Source of the DNA: Helicoverpa zea
Taxonomy: Eukaryota; Arthropoda; Insecta; Lepidoptera; Noctuidae
Length of the DNA: 64,000 nt
Assembly: GCF_022581195.2 (NCBI RefSeq)
Contig: NC_061469.1
Span: 7,062,501-7,126,500, forward strand
Direction of reading: 5' to 3'
Shown: positions 1 to 11,760 of the stretch, in pieces
Layout: each line of letters opens with the position of its first letter
How positions within the stretch are numbered: the stretch's first letter is position 1
Translations under genes and position numbers: made by a program
Notes under the pieces: generated by a model
The model's database searches: none
Seen by the model: the letters and a program-made list of their open reading frames with translations, nothing else
What the model was told of the DNA's origin: nothing

Positions 1-578
1 TCATACTTAATGCCAACCCCCGTTGATTAAAACTATTTTACGTGTTGCATGTTTGATCAGGAACCTTCTTATTTCAATTTCATTGGAATACTGAACTTCA
101 AAACAGTAAAGTTTCATACTCCCTTTTTAATTTTTAAAGGGTGATATATTTTTTTAAAACTCGTTTTATGAATCTTAATAATTAACCTTCATAATTAAAT
201 TCATTATCATTTAATTATTAATTTAAAAAACGCGAGATCTAGAACACGTAAGAATAAAAAAAAAGGTTTGGCGCATCGGGTCTAGAAATCGGTGGCGCAA
301 TAAACGGATTAGTACCGAAGGAACCCAATCTCCACGGTTCTCGTCAAGGAGGGACCCGAAACTGACTTTGACTATCTTTGACAATATAAAATAAATTGGG
401 GGGATCGTAGACGGAAACCTCGGGGATCGGGTACCTGTAGTACTAACCCAAATAAACATAGCCGCATCCACTAGACACCGACTTCTATACCGATCTGCCT
501 AAAAGTTTTTTTTTAGTGCTTTTAGAAGCCAGTTTTTATTTAACTCGTTGTAAATAAATAAATCATCATATAACACTC

Positions 579-691
579 AAGCTTCACCCCACTTGCGTAC
601 GCAAGCCGTCTTGTACAGGAGTGCTCTCGGTAAACTTTCCAAGGTTTTCCGTGTGCGGTATGCGTCAGCAAAAGAGTAGTGAAGCTTGCGC
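579..691. repeat. Short inverted-repeat element
   Basis: The ends CAAGCTTCAC (from about 579) and GTGAAGCTTG (to about 690) are inverse complements bracketing about 113 bp. This looks like a tiny MITE, but no target duplication was recognised and the terminal repeat is only about 10 bp, so chance is possible. Confidence 0.3.
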
Positions 692-879
692 TAGCAGCTA
701 GAACCACGCCATGACTTGTCTATTCATTTATAACAGCTAAGAGTCCAATTTGTTGCAGAAGGGCCATTCTAATATCGCAAACTAACAAACCATCGATGGA
801 ATTATAAAATGTAGGTTTTTTTTGAGGCTTGGTTAAGCACATTTAACACATTTAATATATCTAAAACACACAAGAGTTA

Positions 880-1130
880 TTTACAAGGTGCATAGTAGAA
901 ATTATGGGGCCGCCGCCAGCCATCTAACTTTCCTTTCGAAAATTGTCCACTATCGCGTCAGTTTCACTGCACTCCACTTAAACACTCACTGACACAATTT
1001 TAACACTGCACCCGTCACTTCTCCGGCAAATTCCGCACTGCAATCCAAATAATTCACTGCAATCCTTAATTAATAACGCTGTTTGCCACTGTGGACGGCG
1101 GCGGCGGCACCGTAATAGTGCATGAGAGAA
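880..1130 (-). promoter_or_regulatory. Leader-like stretch inside spen; possible alternative first exon
   Basis: Read on the minus strand, this stretch resembles an insect 5' leader: repeated GCAGTG/CAGTGAGTG words, a GGCGGCGGC tract at the upstream end (about 1095-1110), then an ATG at about 924 in a good context. That ATG opens a short frame beginning MAGGGPIIST and ending at a TAG about 60 nt later. The local GC rise stands out from the AT-rich intron. It could be an internal promoter and alternative first exon of spen or of a non-coding RNA. No TATA box was seen. Confidence 0.3.
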
Positions 1131-1670
1131 AGTTTTACATGCCACTTACACCTACTACCATGAAAGCAGAAAACTCTAAGAACACACCATATTACAACAC
1201 ATAATTGCGTAAGTTATTAATGTTAAATTTTACACAATACATAGGTTTGTATTATCAAGACCAAGCATATTTTATTAGTGACCTAAATCCACACTATAGC
1301 TAAACTGTATAATAAATTTAATGGTAATTCATATGGATTGATAAAATAAATCTCAAAATCCTTGTATCATATGCATGATTGGATTTAATCATGTGTTCCA
1401 TCAGAGATGAACTTTTTAGTTGCCATCCATCTAGATTAAAGTAGAATGGACACCAAATTCACATCTGAGGGACTATCGGATAGCATCCGTGAGAAACGCA
1501 CCTAACTGTGTGGTTTTAAGCCTTAGAAAATGAGTCAGTGATCACGTTTCAAGTTACTCTAAATCGTTTTTGTTTCATTATTCTAGCCGTATCTATAAAA
1601 AAATGATAAAAGCTTGTCAAAAAATGATCCCTGATTCTTGATAAAAAAGCCCAACAAAATTTGTACTCAC

Positions 1671-1985
1671 GATAAGTGGTAGCGTGACACGGAAGCGGGA
1701 GCAGGGGTAGAATTCACGGAGGACGAAGAACCTGAGTAGCCTGAACCGGCAGGGGATGAGCCGGCCGAAGGCGCTCCTGCAGCCGAAGGTATCGCTGCCG
1801 GTTCATAATACTCAGTGGTAAGCGTACGTTCGTCCAACACGTGCTCTGCATTATGTGCCTTTGATGCAGACTTGATGTCCATAAAGGCAACCGTTGCACA
1901 TATGCCACTGGCACCTCCGGCATTGACGCCAGCGGTAATGTTGTCAGCCCGACCCAATAATTTGATATTCTGGACTCGGCCATAG
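1671..1985 (-). CDS. spen: Split ends (Spen) coding exon 2: C-terminal half of RRM1
   Basis: This internal exon of the large nuclear RNA-binding co-regulator Split ends (SHARP/MINT family) starts after CACAG at 1986-1988 and ends at a GTGAGT donor at 1670-1665. Its 315 bp fit exactly: one base completing the previous codon, 104 codons and two trailing bases. The frame opens YGRVQNIKLLGRADN, continues ICATVAFMDIKSASKAHN (the RNP1 strand and the helix after it) and then LTTEYYEPAAIPSAAG. This is the characteristic end of the Spen RRM1, followed by a Ser/Ala/Pro/Gly-rich linker. Spen proteins use RRMs to bind structured RNA and a C-terminal SPOC domain to recruit corepressors; those parts lie outside the window. 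It joins in phase to the exon at 29137-29219. Confidence 0.95.
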
Positions 1986-2340
1986 CTGTGAAAAGAAAAA
2001 TACTTTCACATATCAATAATCTAAACTTGAGATGACACATGACACAACTTAAAGAATCATATATTTTAAAGAATATTTGAAGCATTCCAATTGCAGCAAT
2101 AGTGCCATCGAGTCTACATTACTACATACACCCCATCAACGAATCGATAAAATATGCAATGTTATGTAGTGTGATTATTTATTTACGAAACCAATGAGTT
2201 TGGAATCTATGTAGTATGGATAACAGAAGAGCCCGTGTATAGTAAGTATGCAATATTAATGAAGAAACTGATCGTGTGTACTTTAAACCACCTTTTAAAA
2301 TGGCTTATGTTTAACTGATCACCAGATATAGTAACAAATA

Positions 2341-2705
2341 GCAGACAAAAATAGTAAATGATCACCAAAATAAAACTCGCATTTTAATGTAAAACTATAA
2401 CCAAAGTTTTAACACTTTGCTATCCTATTTAAGTGAAATTACTCCAAAATAAATCATGCGTAAGCCAAAAATAGTAAATGATCACCAAAATTAGACCACC
2501 ATTTTAAAGTAAGATTGTAAACAAAGTTTTTAAATTCTGCTATCCTATTTAAGCAAAATGAGTCCAAAATCATTGTTATCCCAAAAGTAGTAAATGATCA
2601 CCAAAAGTAGTAAATGATCATCAAAATTATACCAGCGTTTTAATATAAAATGATAATCAAAGTTCTTACATCTTGCTATCCTGTTTAAGTAAACTGACTC
2701 CAAAA
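2341..2705. repeat. Tandem repeat, 120-bp unit, three copies
   Basis: The phrase AAATAGTAAATGATCACC recurs near 2347 and 2467, and as AAAGTAGTAAATGATCA near 2584 and 2604. The sequence between copies is also conserved (TTTGCTATCCTATTTAAG and variants). The period is 120 bp over about three diverged units. An inverted echo of the core (GGTGATCATTTACTAAAT) occurs near 3080, suggesting the array sits inside a larger mobile element. Confidence 0.75.
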
Positions 2706-4058
2706 AAATAAGTTCGTCCTGATACAATAAATTTTATAACATTATAGGGACCCTTTTCCTGCACTAGGGTGGAAAATTGTCTATTGCATGCCTCTAAACA
2801 GTGCGATAAGAGTGTGTTTTCGAGGGAGTGTATTGAGAAACACATTCTTCTTCTTCTTCTTTCTCCTGCCCTGTTCCCAATTTTACTTGGGGTCGGCGCA
2901 ATGTCATTTTCTTCCATTTTCCCCTGTCACTCGTCATACTGACACTCACGCATGCATTGCAAGCCGGACACATAACTTAATATGGCATCATAATACTTTA
3001 TTTGGTAATAAGCCTACATTTTATGGCAATCACAGTGACTTATTTAGGCAAAAATAATACATTAATTTGGTCGTCAAGAGTTGGTGATCATTTACTAAAT
3101 TTGGTGGTCGAATACAATTTAAAGTGAAGTCGTGACCAAAATAGCTGGTACTATTACATTTTTAGACTTTATTTTTCTGGTGTTCAGTAGATATTTCTGG
3201 TTACAAAACTAAGGGTATCAAAGCATTTTATGGTGGTCATTATATTTGTTCCCTTTTAAAATTATCAGCCGCTCTTCAGTCACAGATAGGAGGATGACAG
3301 AATTGTCAGAAATACCAGGGGACCATATCTAGTAGAAAAAAAAAATTAAGGGCCCAAATTGCGCAAAAGTAAATAATACGAAATGTATCATTAATTTTTT
3401 AGAAGTACCTAATATATTTGTAACAACTAGTTTTTTTTAAGAACTACATTTTTGTTTATAGCCTAAAGTTCCTCAGAGCAGGGTATGTATTTACAAACGT
3501 AACACTTACTCGCTACACATAGGTACGGAGTAGTTCTGCCAGCCTCACTATCGAAGGTCGGGCGGTTTGATAAAGTTTTGGCAGGCAGCTTCATTAATTC
3601 CATTTTCTCGCTATATACTTTCAGCCATCTTCACCATTTTATAATCATTCGAGTACGATGGGACAGTTTATAAGGGGAAACATAGGAAGTTAATCTTTAT
3701 AAAATTCATATAAAAAATCGCTAGATATGGTCTCCCGTTATTACTCAATAAATGCGTAAAGCCACCGATAGTAATAAGAATAAGAACAACTGTTCTTCAT
3801 GAATCAATAATTTTTACTGAAGAACTTAGTTCAATTGTGTATCATCCCTAACTAGCGCGGGTGCTCTACGTCGAATTCTTTGAATTTTTAATTCGCCCAT
3901 CTTATTGAAAACGTTGCGTCACTTCTGCGATTACGACCTATAAGGAAGACATCTTGTCTCAATATGTCAACAGACGTACTCGAACAAATTATTTATATGG
4001 ATGTTCTTGTTCATCAATAGAATATATGTCAATGGATCATCATCTGCCTAACCTTTTC

Positions 4059-4310
4059 TGTTGGAGTTGGTGCCAGTCCCACCGAATTCTGCTGAGTACC
4101 AATGTTTTACAAGGAGCGACTGCCTATCTGACCTACTCAACCCAGTTACCGGCAACCGAATAGCCCCAGGTAAGACTGGTTGTTAGACTTACTGGCTTCT
4201 GAGTACCCGTAACGACTGCCAAATGACAAAATGTCAAAATTGTTCTGACTGTTCAAATTACAGCCGTGTCATTCAGTTTATCGTGCCCTTCGAAACCCGA
4301 TTATAGGTGT
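4059..4310 (-). mobile_element. 5S-derived (SINE3-type) SINE fragment
   Basis: The body phrases GAGTACCAATGTTTTACAAG, CTATCTGACCTACTCAACCC and GTAAGACTGGTTGTTAGACT are shared with copies at 13276-13560, 24700-25012, 38720-38870 and 49265-49440. The copy at 24.7 kb still carries a 5S-rRNA-like head; this copy lacks it. Orientation is minus relative to that head. Confidence 0.65.
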
Positions 4311-4440
4311 CCAAGAAATACTTAGAAAGTACATGTACACAAACTTATAAAAGTTGCATTGGTACTTGCCTGATCTGGAACGGAACCCACACTCAGATTT
4401 GAGAGGTTGGTTCTTAACCCACTAGGCCACCGCGACTTTA
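4311..4440 (-). mobile_element. tRNA-derived SINE, 5' part
   Basis: On the minus strand this begins GTCGCGGTGGCCTAGTGGG (box A-like) and continues with GTGGGTTCCGTTCC, a damaged box B, then CAGGCAAGTACCAATGCAAC. It matches the head of the fuller copy at 9905-10201 for about 125 bp and stops before the LINE-like tail. It abuts the 5S-type SINE fragment. Confidence 0.7.
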
Positions 4441-4441
4441 T

Positions 4442-4670
4442 TGGCCTTACTACAAAAACTTTAACCACTGTTTTACACTTGTCTAAAAAAAATGTGGCTC
4501 CGACGAATGTGGATCAGACGGATACCGTCTTACCACAAAAACTTTTTAACGTCAGTTTAAGACTTGTCTAAAAAAATGTCAAATTATGACGTTGACATAT
4601 GGTTCATTTCGCAGCCACAATTTTTTTAGACAAGTGTAAAACTGATGTTTAAATTTTTGTAGTAAGGCCA
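4442..4670. mobile_element. MITE with about 57-bp terminal inverted repeats
   Basis: The left end TGGCCTTACTACAAAAAC..., with TTTTACACTTGTCTAAAAAA further in, is mirrored by the right end, which finishes GTAGTAAGGCCA. Each arm is about 57 bp and the total is about 229 bp. TAT flanks both sides and may be a short target duplication. There is no coding capacity. Confidence 0.75.
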
Positions 4671-4944
4671 TATATGTTTATGGTTAAAAACATATGGTTA
4701 TTATCTAGACGAATGTTTAGAATACATAAAGTCGATGAAAATATATTTTTTAAACCTCACTGAAAACCACATAAAACACCAGTTGCTTTAAAGTTTAGCC
4801 CTAAGTGCTGTATTAATGGTCATCGCATAGCTAGCATACGTTAATCATTAATCGGAAGACGTTAAACGAAATTATTTGATATTATTTTTATCTTATTAGT
4901 GTGCAGTTGTATTTTTCTTCACCAATTTTAAAAATAATTACATC

Positions 4945-5135
4945 TATATATATAAAAGTAAGTCGTGTTAGTTACTCCACTTAGAACTCAAGAACGGCTG
5001 AAACGATTTACCTGAAAATTGGCAGGGAGGTAGATCAGAGCCAGGAGAAGGACATAGGAGATTTTTCTCACCATCCGGCTACGGGAAGCAGTTATCTCGG
5101 GACGCGGGTCTAACCGCGGGCGGAAAGCTAGTATA
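4945..5135 (-). repeat. Fragment of a common dispersed repeat
   Basis: The sequence ATATATATAAAAGTAAGTCG followed by ACGGCTGAAACGATTT and, at the end, GGGACGCGGGTCTAACCGCG resembles the ends of a highly repeated moth element family, reading on the minus strand. No coding sequence was found and boundaries are approximate. Confidence 0.45.
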
Positions 5136-6189
5136 TTATAAAAATGGTACGTATTTAATTCATGTTATACAATTGGCATTTATATTTTATATTTTATTGG
5201 AAATACAGACATCATCTTACTTTCAAAAAAAAAATGTTGGTTTCAACTTATTTGCAAAGTACTGTAGAATCCGAATCCGTTTATTATGACTCCACCTAAA
5301 TTGACCAAACGTTTACTATTACTAATTGTAATGAGTTACATAGCGACGTATGGTTTTCATATAAAATTCTTTATAAAAAAGTCGGATATAACAACTTCGC
5401 TTCCAGTCATTTATCGCTTTTATGACCCACCTTCAATACCTAAATTATGTCAGGTTATAATGGCCGACATGATTCCTGACACCATCGGTAAATTCAGATT
5501 TCTTAGCAATATCTAAAATGTGGGATGAAAGATTATGTTGACATAGATAGTGCTCCTCATATCCGAAGAACCTAGTGTTGAAAATATCATACAGAACATT
5601 AATGCTAAAGAACTCGAAAATGATGGGGAAGAGGACGTCGAGGGAGAAACCATTACCTACCGCAGAAGCGACACCAATGGCTGCAGAATTTTTACCACTA
5701 TTTTGTTCATAGCAATATTGAAAATGATAATGCAATCTATAGCATGCAGGTACTTATTACGTGTAAGTGTCAATCTGTATCGCTACAAACGCGCGTCGAC
5801 GGCGCGTTTTAAAAAACGTGGTGTGCCCTTATACCTTTTCCGTATTACTACCGGTATCGATTGAGTACAATCAAGTATCGACATGATTACAATAGACAAA
5901 AATATTTCAGAAAAACTACATAGATACATCCTAGCGTGACAATACAAATAATCAAAGCAGTAACGATCGCCTCAGCACAGACGTCTTCCATGTGGCTTCA
6001 CAGTTTGCGTCTGCGTGAGACCGATTACAAAAATAAATATTATTATATAACAGAATAATAAAATAAATAAAAAGGCGTAATGTTTTTAATGGTCATAATT
6101 ATTTGGCTATCATAAATTATGATTCCTATTATTTTACTATAACGAGTCTGGCTAAAGGCTTACACTTACGTAACTCGTATAAAAACAAT

Positions 6190-6490
6190 GGGAACCAAAC
6201 ACGGAGCAAGGAAAGATGAGCGGAGATGTCGTAATGCAGGTACGTTCTTCTAGGTCAAATATGTACGGTGGGTATGACCAAAAAATTCAGTTACGAGTGA
6301 ACTAACGAAGCTTTCGGGGTCTTCGAGACATCTATCAACAATTTATGGTATTACGAAAAATGGTCGAGTCCAAAAAAGGCATATAAGGGGGAAGACAGTT
6401 ACGTTCCTCGTCCCCCGCAAACCCGCATTTTGGCGCGCTACTTTCTTAGGAGATTTTCCGTTATGGCACCTCCGTTAGTCATTTCGTTTT
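6190..6490 (+). repeat. Dispersed repeat, copy 1
   Basis: This shares a series of phrases in the same order with 25525-25770: GAGCGGAGATGTCGTAATGC versus GAGCAGAGATGCCATGATGC, TTCTAGGTCAAAT, CAGTTACGAGT, and GCATTTTGGCG followed by TTCGTTAT-like sequence. The two copies are diverged. I do not recognise the family. Confidence 0.5.
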
Positions 6491-6619
6491 CCATGGAACC
6501 AAACGTCAATCATAATCTGATAAATAAATGTAATTAGCGATCGTTTAATTTCGCTATTTAATTTTTTTCGAAAACAAAGTTTCTGAAGTGAAAAGCTAGG
6601 AAAAAAATATGAACATCGT

Positions 6620-9270
6620 ACCTGTTCAGATTAGGATGGCCCTGAAGCAGTTTAAGAACAACAAGGCACCGGGCAAGGACGGAATCATTTCAGAGCTTCT
6701 GAAAGCGGGTGGAACACCGGTACTTAAAGTCCTCTAGAAACTCTTTAATTCCTTCCTGTCCGAGGGCAAAACGCCTGACTGAAGCATGTAGCAGGGGTGG
6801 GGTGGTGCTGTTCTTCAAATAAGGTGATAACAGCCTATTGAAGAACTACAGACCCATCACGCTTCTAAGCCATGTTTATAAGCTGTTTTCAAGGGTTATC
6901 ACGAACCGTCTCGAACACAGACTTGATGACTTCCAGCTACCCGAACAAGCCGGTTTCCGAAGAGGCCATAGTACCATAGACCAGCTGTTCCCAAATGGGG
7001 TTCCGCGGAACCCTGAGGTTCCGTGACAGGCCCTCAGGGGTTCCGTGGAAAATTCAAGATTTCCATATGGTAAATCATTTCACTTTTAACAATATTAAAT
7101 TATTATTCATTTTCAACTAAATTGTTTTAAATATTGCATTCCAAAATTCCATTTAGGCACCATGTAGGTGGGTACCACTCGGGAGTGTAAGTACGAGTTC
7201 GCGACAAGTGGCGGGGGAAGGCCACGGCAGCAGATAATTTAATTCCGTTTTTTACAAATTGTTGATTAACTTAATAACTCCAGGTCTTCGGCAATCGGCA
7301 AAAATAGGTAGCGACTCGGCCAAAAATCACCGCATTTTTTGGCTTATTTTATTGCCAGGATTATACGTTTTCATACATTTGACACGAGGTGAAATGACAC
7401 TGCATACGAGTATTTCCAGTGGCTATTTTTACCATGAATCAAAAAGTGAAATTATTTCCATTTTTGCACCTCCGCGAATCCGAAAATTTCGCGCTCGCTT
7501 CGCTCGCGATTCCATGTTACGTGTGATGCTTTTGTGTTCGTTAAATTGCTCAGGTATCTAATACCGAAAAAATTTCGCGCTCTTTCGTCGAGGTTTCCTT
7601 TGATGTTTATTTTTTATTCCTCTGGTTCAGAAAAAGCAATAGCGCTTTCTTCGCTAGCTGCTTCTTATTCATTTGCATTTGATTTTTTGTGTGGATATTG
7701 TACTTTTTGAGACCTTATTAATTTACAGTGGTTTTGTTTATTTTGTGTAGGTACTTAAACTAAAAAAAATTCGCGCTCGCTTCGCTCGCGATCTCGGCTA
7801 CCACTGAATGTCTTTCAATGCTAGCTGGTGCTTGAAACTTCTTCTTTTAGTTAAAAAAAATCGCGCTCGCTCACCTCGCACCTGTACAAACCCAATCTAT
7901 TTCTTTTTGCGTTTACTTTGTCAGTCTTTAAACTGAAAACTATTCACATAATACGCAAAGTCAAGGGCGGCTAAATTGTTTTCTGGCCCGTGTGGCAGAT
8001 AGCCATGCTACGCCTGAATATACTAAATATGTCTCTAACCATATAACCATTTGGTGCGCTACCTCACGCTACGAGCCGTACCTAAGTGTATTTACGTCTT
8101 TAGTTTACTTCTTACTTAAGCTAAGGTTCCGCCGAAAAATGGTGAAACGAAAAGGGTTCCGAAGCCAAAAGAATTCGGGAACCGCTGCCATAGACCACAT
8201 CCATACGCTGCGGCAAGTTATACAGAGACCGAGGAGTATAACTTGCTATTATGTGTAGCGTTTGTGGACTATGAGAAAGCCTTCGATTCGGTGGAACATG
8301 TGTTGAAGTGTTTGTTTAATAACGCCACCATGTCGGTCCGAGTACAGGAGCATAGCACGTAGGCGATTCCATTGAGAAGAGGCGTAAGGCAGGGGAACGT
8401 TTGCTCCCCGAAACTGTTTACTGCCGCAATGGATGACGGTTTCAAGCTTCTGGAATGGCAAGGACTTTTCATCAATATCAACGGCGAATACATCACTCAC
8501 ATTCGGTTTGCCGACGACAACGTAGTCATGGCAAAGTCGATGGAGGAACTCAGTATGATGCCTGATGGCCTCGACCGAGTTTCACAACGGGTGGGCCTGA
8601 AAATGGACATGGACAAGACAAAAATTATGTCAAATGCCAGTGGTGTGCCCACCCCAAACTCTGTTGGAAACTCGATACTGGAAGTTGTTGACTCATATAT
8701 CTACTTAGGACAAGTAGTCGTTCGAGACAGAGGTCAACCGCCGAAACCAACTCGGCAGGGCAGCGTTCGGGAAACTACGCAATGTCTTTTTGGCCGACAT
8801 ACCTCAGTACCTCAAGACGAAAGTACTCAACCAATGTGTGTTACCAGTGATGAATTACGGCACCGAAACGTGGTCTTTCACTATTGGCCTCATCTCAAAT
8901 GGCAAAGTAGCTCAACGAGCAATGGAGAGGGCTATCCTCGGTGTTTCTCTACGTGATCGAATCCGAAATGAGGAGATCCGTAGACGAACTAAAGTTACCG
9001 ATATAACCCAACCGATAAGCAAGTTGAAGTGGCAATGGGCAGGTCATATGATCGCAGAGCAGATGGCCGATGGGGTCGAAAAGTGCTGGAGTGTAGACCA
9101 AGGAGGCACGGACTAGCAAGCGCAGGACGTCCACCAATAAGATGGACAGACGACTTATAAAGGCAGGAAGACGCTGGATACAGGTCGTTTCCAACCGGTA
9201 TCTATGGAGATGTAAGGGGAGGCCATGTTCAGCAGTGGACGCCCTATGGCTGAGATGATGATGATGATGT
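6620..9270 (+). pseudogene. Degenerate RTE-like LINE reverse transcriptase, split by a hAT element
   Basis: This is the remnant of a non-LTR retrotransposon ORF. The first part (6630-6981) has the fingers motif NNKAPGKDGIISELLKAGG, then NYRPITLLSHVYKLFSRVI and QAGFRRGHSTID, with internal stops. After the inserted element, 8190-9115 continues with DHIHTLRQ, FVDYEKAFDSVEH, LRRGVRQGNVCSPKLF and the catalytic HIRFADDNVV (the xADD core). It then has DMDKTKIMSNA, LPVMNYGTETW and SLRDRIRNEEIRRRTKVTD. The 3' end is the typical GAGGCCATGTTCAGCAGTGG followed by (GAT)n at 9254-9269. The endonuclease domain is absent, so the copy is 5'-truncated. Several stops and frameshifts make it non-functional. RTE assignment is from recognised style. 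Confidence 0.85.
6982..8187. mobile_element. Non-autonomous hAT-type transposon inserted in the LINE
   Basis: The element is flanked by the 8-bp target duplication CCATAGAC (6974-6981 and 8188-8195), the length diagnostic of hAT elements. Terminal inverted repeats are CAGCTGTTCCC on the left and GGGAACCGCTG on the right, matching the hAT 'CAG..GTTCCC' pattern. Removing it restores the LINE frame STID-HIHTLRQ. The 1.2 kb interior carries four copies of a TCGCGCTCGC-containing motif (near 7487, 7570, 7770 and 7859) and no recognisable transposase. Confidence 0.88.
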
Positions 9271-9904
9271 GGCCTACCTAATCACATTAAATTATTACGA
9301 ATCTGTGAATAACGTAGTTGGATATACAATTGTAAAACCTTGTTATCAATGCTTCATATAAATCTATACTTATGTGTTTTTCCATATTGTTACTACATTA
9401 TATAAAACACATTGTATATCTGTTTGTTGTTCCTAAGAAAAAAATAAATGAAATAAATACGTTAAAATACTGGTTAATATAATATGTCGATTAGCACAAA
9501 CAAAAAATAAAATATGCAAGAAAGTAAAATTCTCCCTTGAAAACTGTCAGCTGTCAACCGGTCAAAACATTCGTTACTCCTAACTTTATCTCTGCTTTAC
9601 GCAATGATGTTGTAAATTATGAAAACGAAAATTGACTCCAGTGGCCAAACCACTGAATGAATTACGTTTTTTTTTACAATTCGCCATAGAATATCATGAA
9701 GAATATGTGATAGGATTTAATGTGATTAGGTACGACACACCCGATATATTATTTTGGTTCTGCAACGTGAATCACTGCTAGACGGCTTTTGGGCAATGTC
9801 CTTTATTGTAAATAACATTTTGTTATTCATTATAAAAAGGAAGCATGTTTAACGAATCCTGTTTTAAAACGCATGGAATCATGGATATATAATATCTGCA
9901 CAAA

Positions 9905-10201
9905 AAAGTCGTGGTCGCCTAGTGGGCAAAGAACCAACCTCTCGAGTAAGAGGGCGCGGGTTCGAATCCAAGTCAGGCAAGTACCAATGCAACTTTTCTA
10001 AGTTTGTATGTACTTTCTAAGTATATCTTAGACATCAATGGCTGATAAAAAGGTGAAGGAAAAACATCTTGAGGAAACCTGGACTATATAGTCTGAAATC
10101 ACCAACCCGCATTGAGCAAGCGTGGTGATTAATGCTCAATCCTTCTCCGTGTGAGAGGAGGCCTGTGCCCAGCAGTGGGACGATAAAAAGGCTGTAACTG
10201 T
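9905..10201 (+). mobile_element. tRNA-derived SINE with a LINE-like 3' tail
   Basis: The head contains RNA polymerase III promoter-like boxes: GTGGTCGCCTAGTGGG (box A-like) and GGGTTCGAATCC (box B). The body continues CAAGTACCAATGCAACTTTT, and the tail is GGAGGCCTGTGCCCAGCAGT followed by GGGACGATAAAAAGGCTG. The tail resembles the 3' end of the RTE-like LINE at 9210-9240, which suggests mobilisation by that LINE. A partial copy lies at 4311-4440 on the minus strand. Confidence 0.85.
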
Positions 10202-11399
10202 AATATCTGCACAGTAGAACGGTACACACAAAAAACACTGAAAAGCAAAAATGTCTAATGGATGTTCCTGAGTTTATACGCCACCGACTTCTAGGGCGAT
10301 GCACCGAAGAATAGTTTTTTTTTTGTTGCGTTTCAGTGTTTTTGGGAGTCGGTTTTAAAAAGTTTTTTATTTTTGGCTTTTCAGTGACAAGCATATTTGT
10401 CACTATCCACATTTGTGCAGAGGTCTCGTCAATACAAATAATATAAGCCCATACACGAGGTAGTTTACATATTCAGTTGTCGAGTTCCCTCGACCTCGAG
10501 TTCTCTCGTCTCCATCATCAGGTCAGCTCCAAACTTTCACTGTTGCATCGTGTTATCAGAAATTCACCTCATTGTCAAGTTTTTAACCTATGCACGCCTA
10601 CAATTTTCGAAAGTTGCCCTCGATTTCTCAGGGTTTCCGTCATCAGATCCTGACCTGGTGATTATGGGACTACCTGGAAGGTATACCCTATCAAACAAAA
10701 CAAAAATATTTTGCAAATCGGACCAGGCGTCTTCGAGTAATCGGTGAACAACCATACAAAAAAAAGGATCCCGACGAATTGAGAACCTCCTCCTTTTTGG
10801 GAAGGTTGTTAAAAATACAGAAATTCTTAACATTGTCAGTATTACACTAGTCTGCAGCATTTTCATCACCAAGGTCAAATAAAAAAATTCTTTCAGATTA
10901 TTTAATAAGTAATCAAAGTCCAGAACATGGATATGGTAATATACCCGGAATAAAATATTGCGGGGAAAGAAGTAGGTACTATATGATGCTTTAGATGGAA
11001 ATTACCAGAAAATATTGATGTCCTTAAAAAAATACGTCAAATATAATTAAAAAACGCGTTTTTTGTATTCAAAGAGGGGTATATATCCATGTCCAGACGT
11101 GTTCGTGCAGCTTTATGTTCTGGACTTTAATTACGTATGAAATAATCTACAAGAATTATATATTTCATCAAGGGGATAAAAAAATGTACTGTAATCAGAA
11201 TTGACCATTTAGTACAGGTTACTAAATGTACAGTTTTTCAAAAAACGTTATTATATTATGTAATAGAAAGGTGATGCATATATATACATAGGTAATAGTA
11301 TAGTAATATATGCGACTAGGAAATCGTTTAGACTGTTTTTGACAACAATTCAATTAGAATGGCATTATTATGAAGAGCCAACTTTAAATAAAAAAAAAA

Positions 11400-11760
11400 A
11401 AAACAACTAGCCGGACGACTGCAGCGGTGCGGATCGGCATAACACGAGAGTGAGCAGGCCAGAAGCTATATAAAAGCGTTGTTGCCGTTCTGATCACTGT
11501 TCACAATAGGTGTATAAAAGATAAGCGCTGTTGCCGTCCCGCGCGCCGCTTGCCTCCCCATTCTCTATCGTAAGTTGCGAACACGATTCATTATGTTTAT
11601 GGATATCACTGTTATATTTTTTTACGTTTTGGTTTTAAACAACACAAATTCCACGTTATTGTTTAAATAAAGTAAACAGTCAAGCTTATGTGTCTTTGGT
11701 CGGTTTCAAAAAGTTATAGATTTCATTACTTGCAGGCCGGGTATATTTGAGGATTTACGT
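11400..11760 (+). promoter_or_regulatory. Promoter-like or solo-LTR-like segment with duplicated TATA boxes
   Basis: A GC-richer block in AT-rich intron has CTATATAAAAGCG at about 11466 and GTGTATAAAAGATAAGCG at about 11510, each followed by GTTGCCGT. A strong splice donor, CGTAAGT, follows at about 11569, and AATAAA occurs near 11666. Promoter, donor and polyadenylation signal in this order resemble a retroelement LTR with leader, or a compact non-coding transcription unit. No matching second LTR or TG...CA boundary was found. Confidence 0.35.

Larger units (their letters stand above)
1..1670 (-). other. spen: spen intron 2 (partial)
   Basis: This is intronic sequence downstream of spen coding exon 2, running off the left edge. 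It is AT-rich. I see no coding exon in it. It holds a small inverted-repeat element at 579-691 and a leader-like stretch around 880-1130, both listed separately. Confidence 0.7.

Noticed and set aside
1714..2085. 123-codon minus-strand frame
   Set aside because: It overlaps the spen exon in another frame and crosses its splice acceptor.
9905..9985. Candidate tRNA gene
   Set aside because: Box A- and B-like sequences exist but the cloverleaf is degraded and the SINE body and tail follow.
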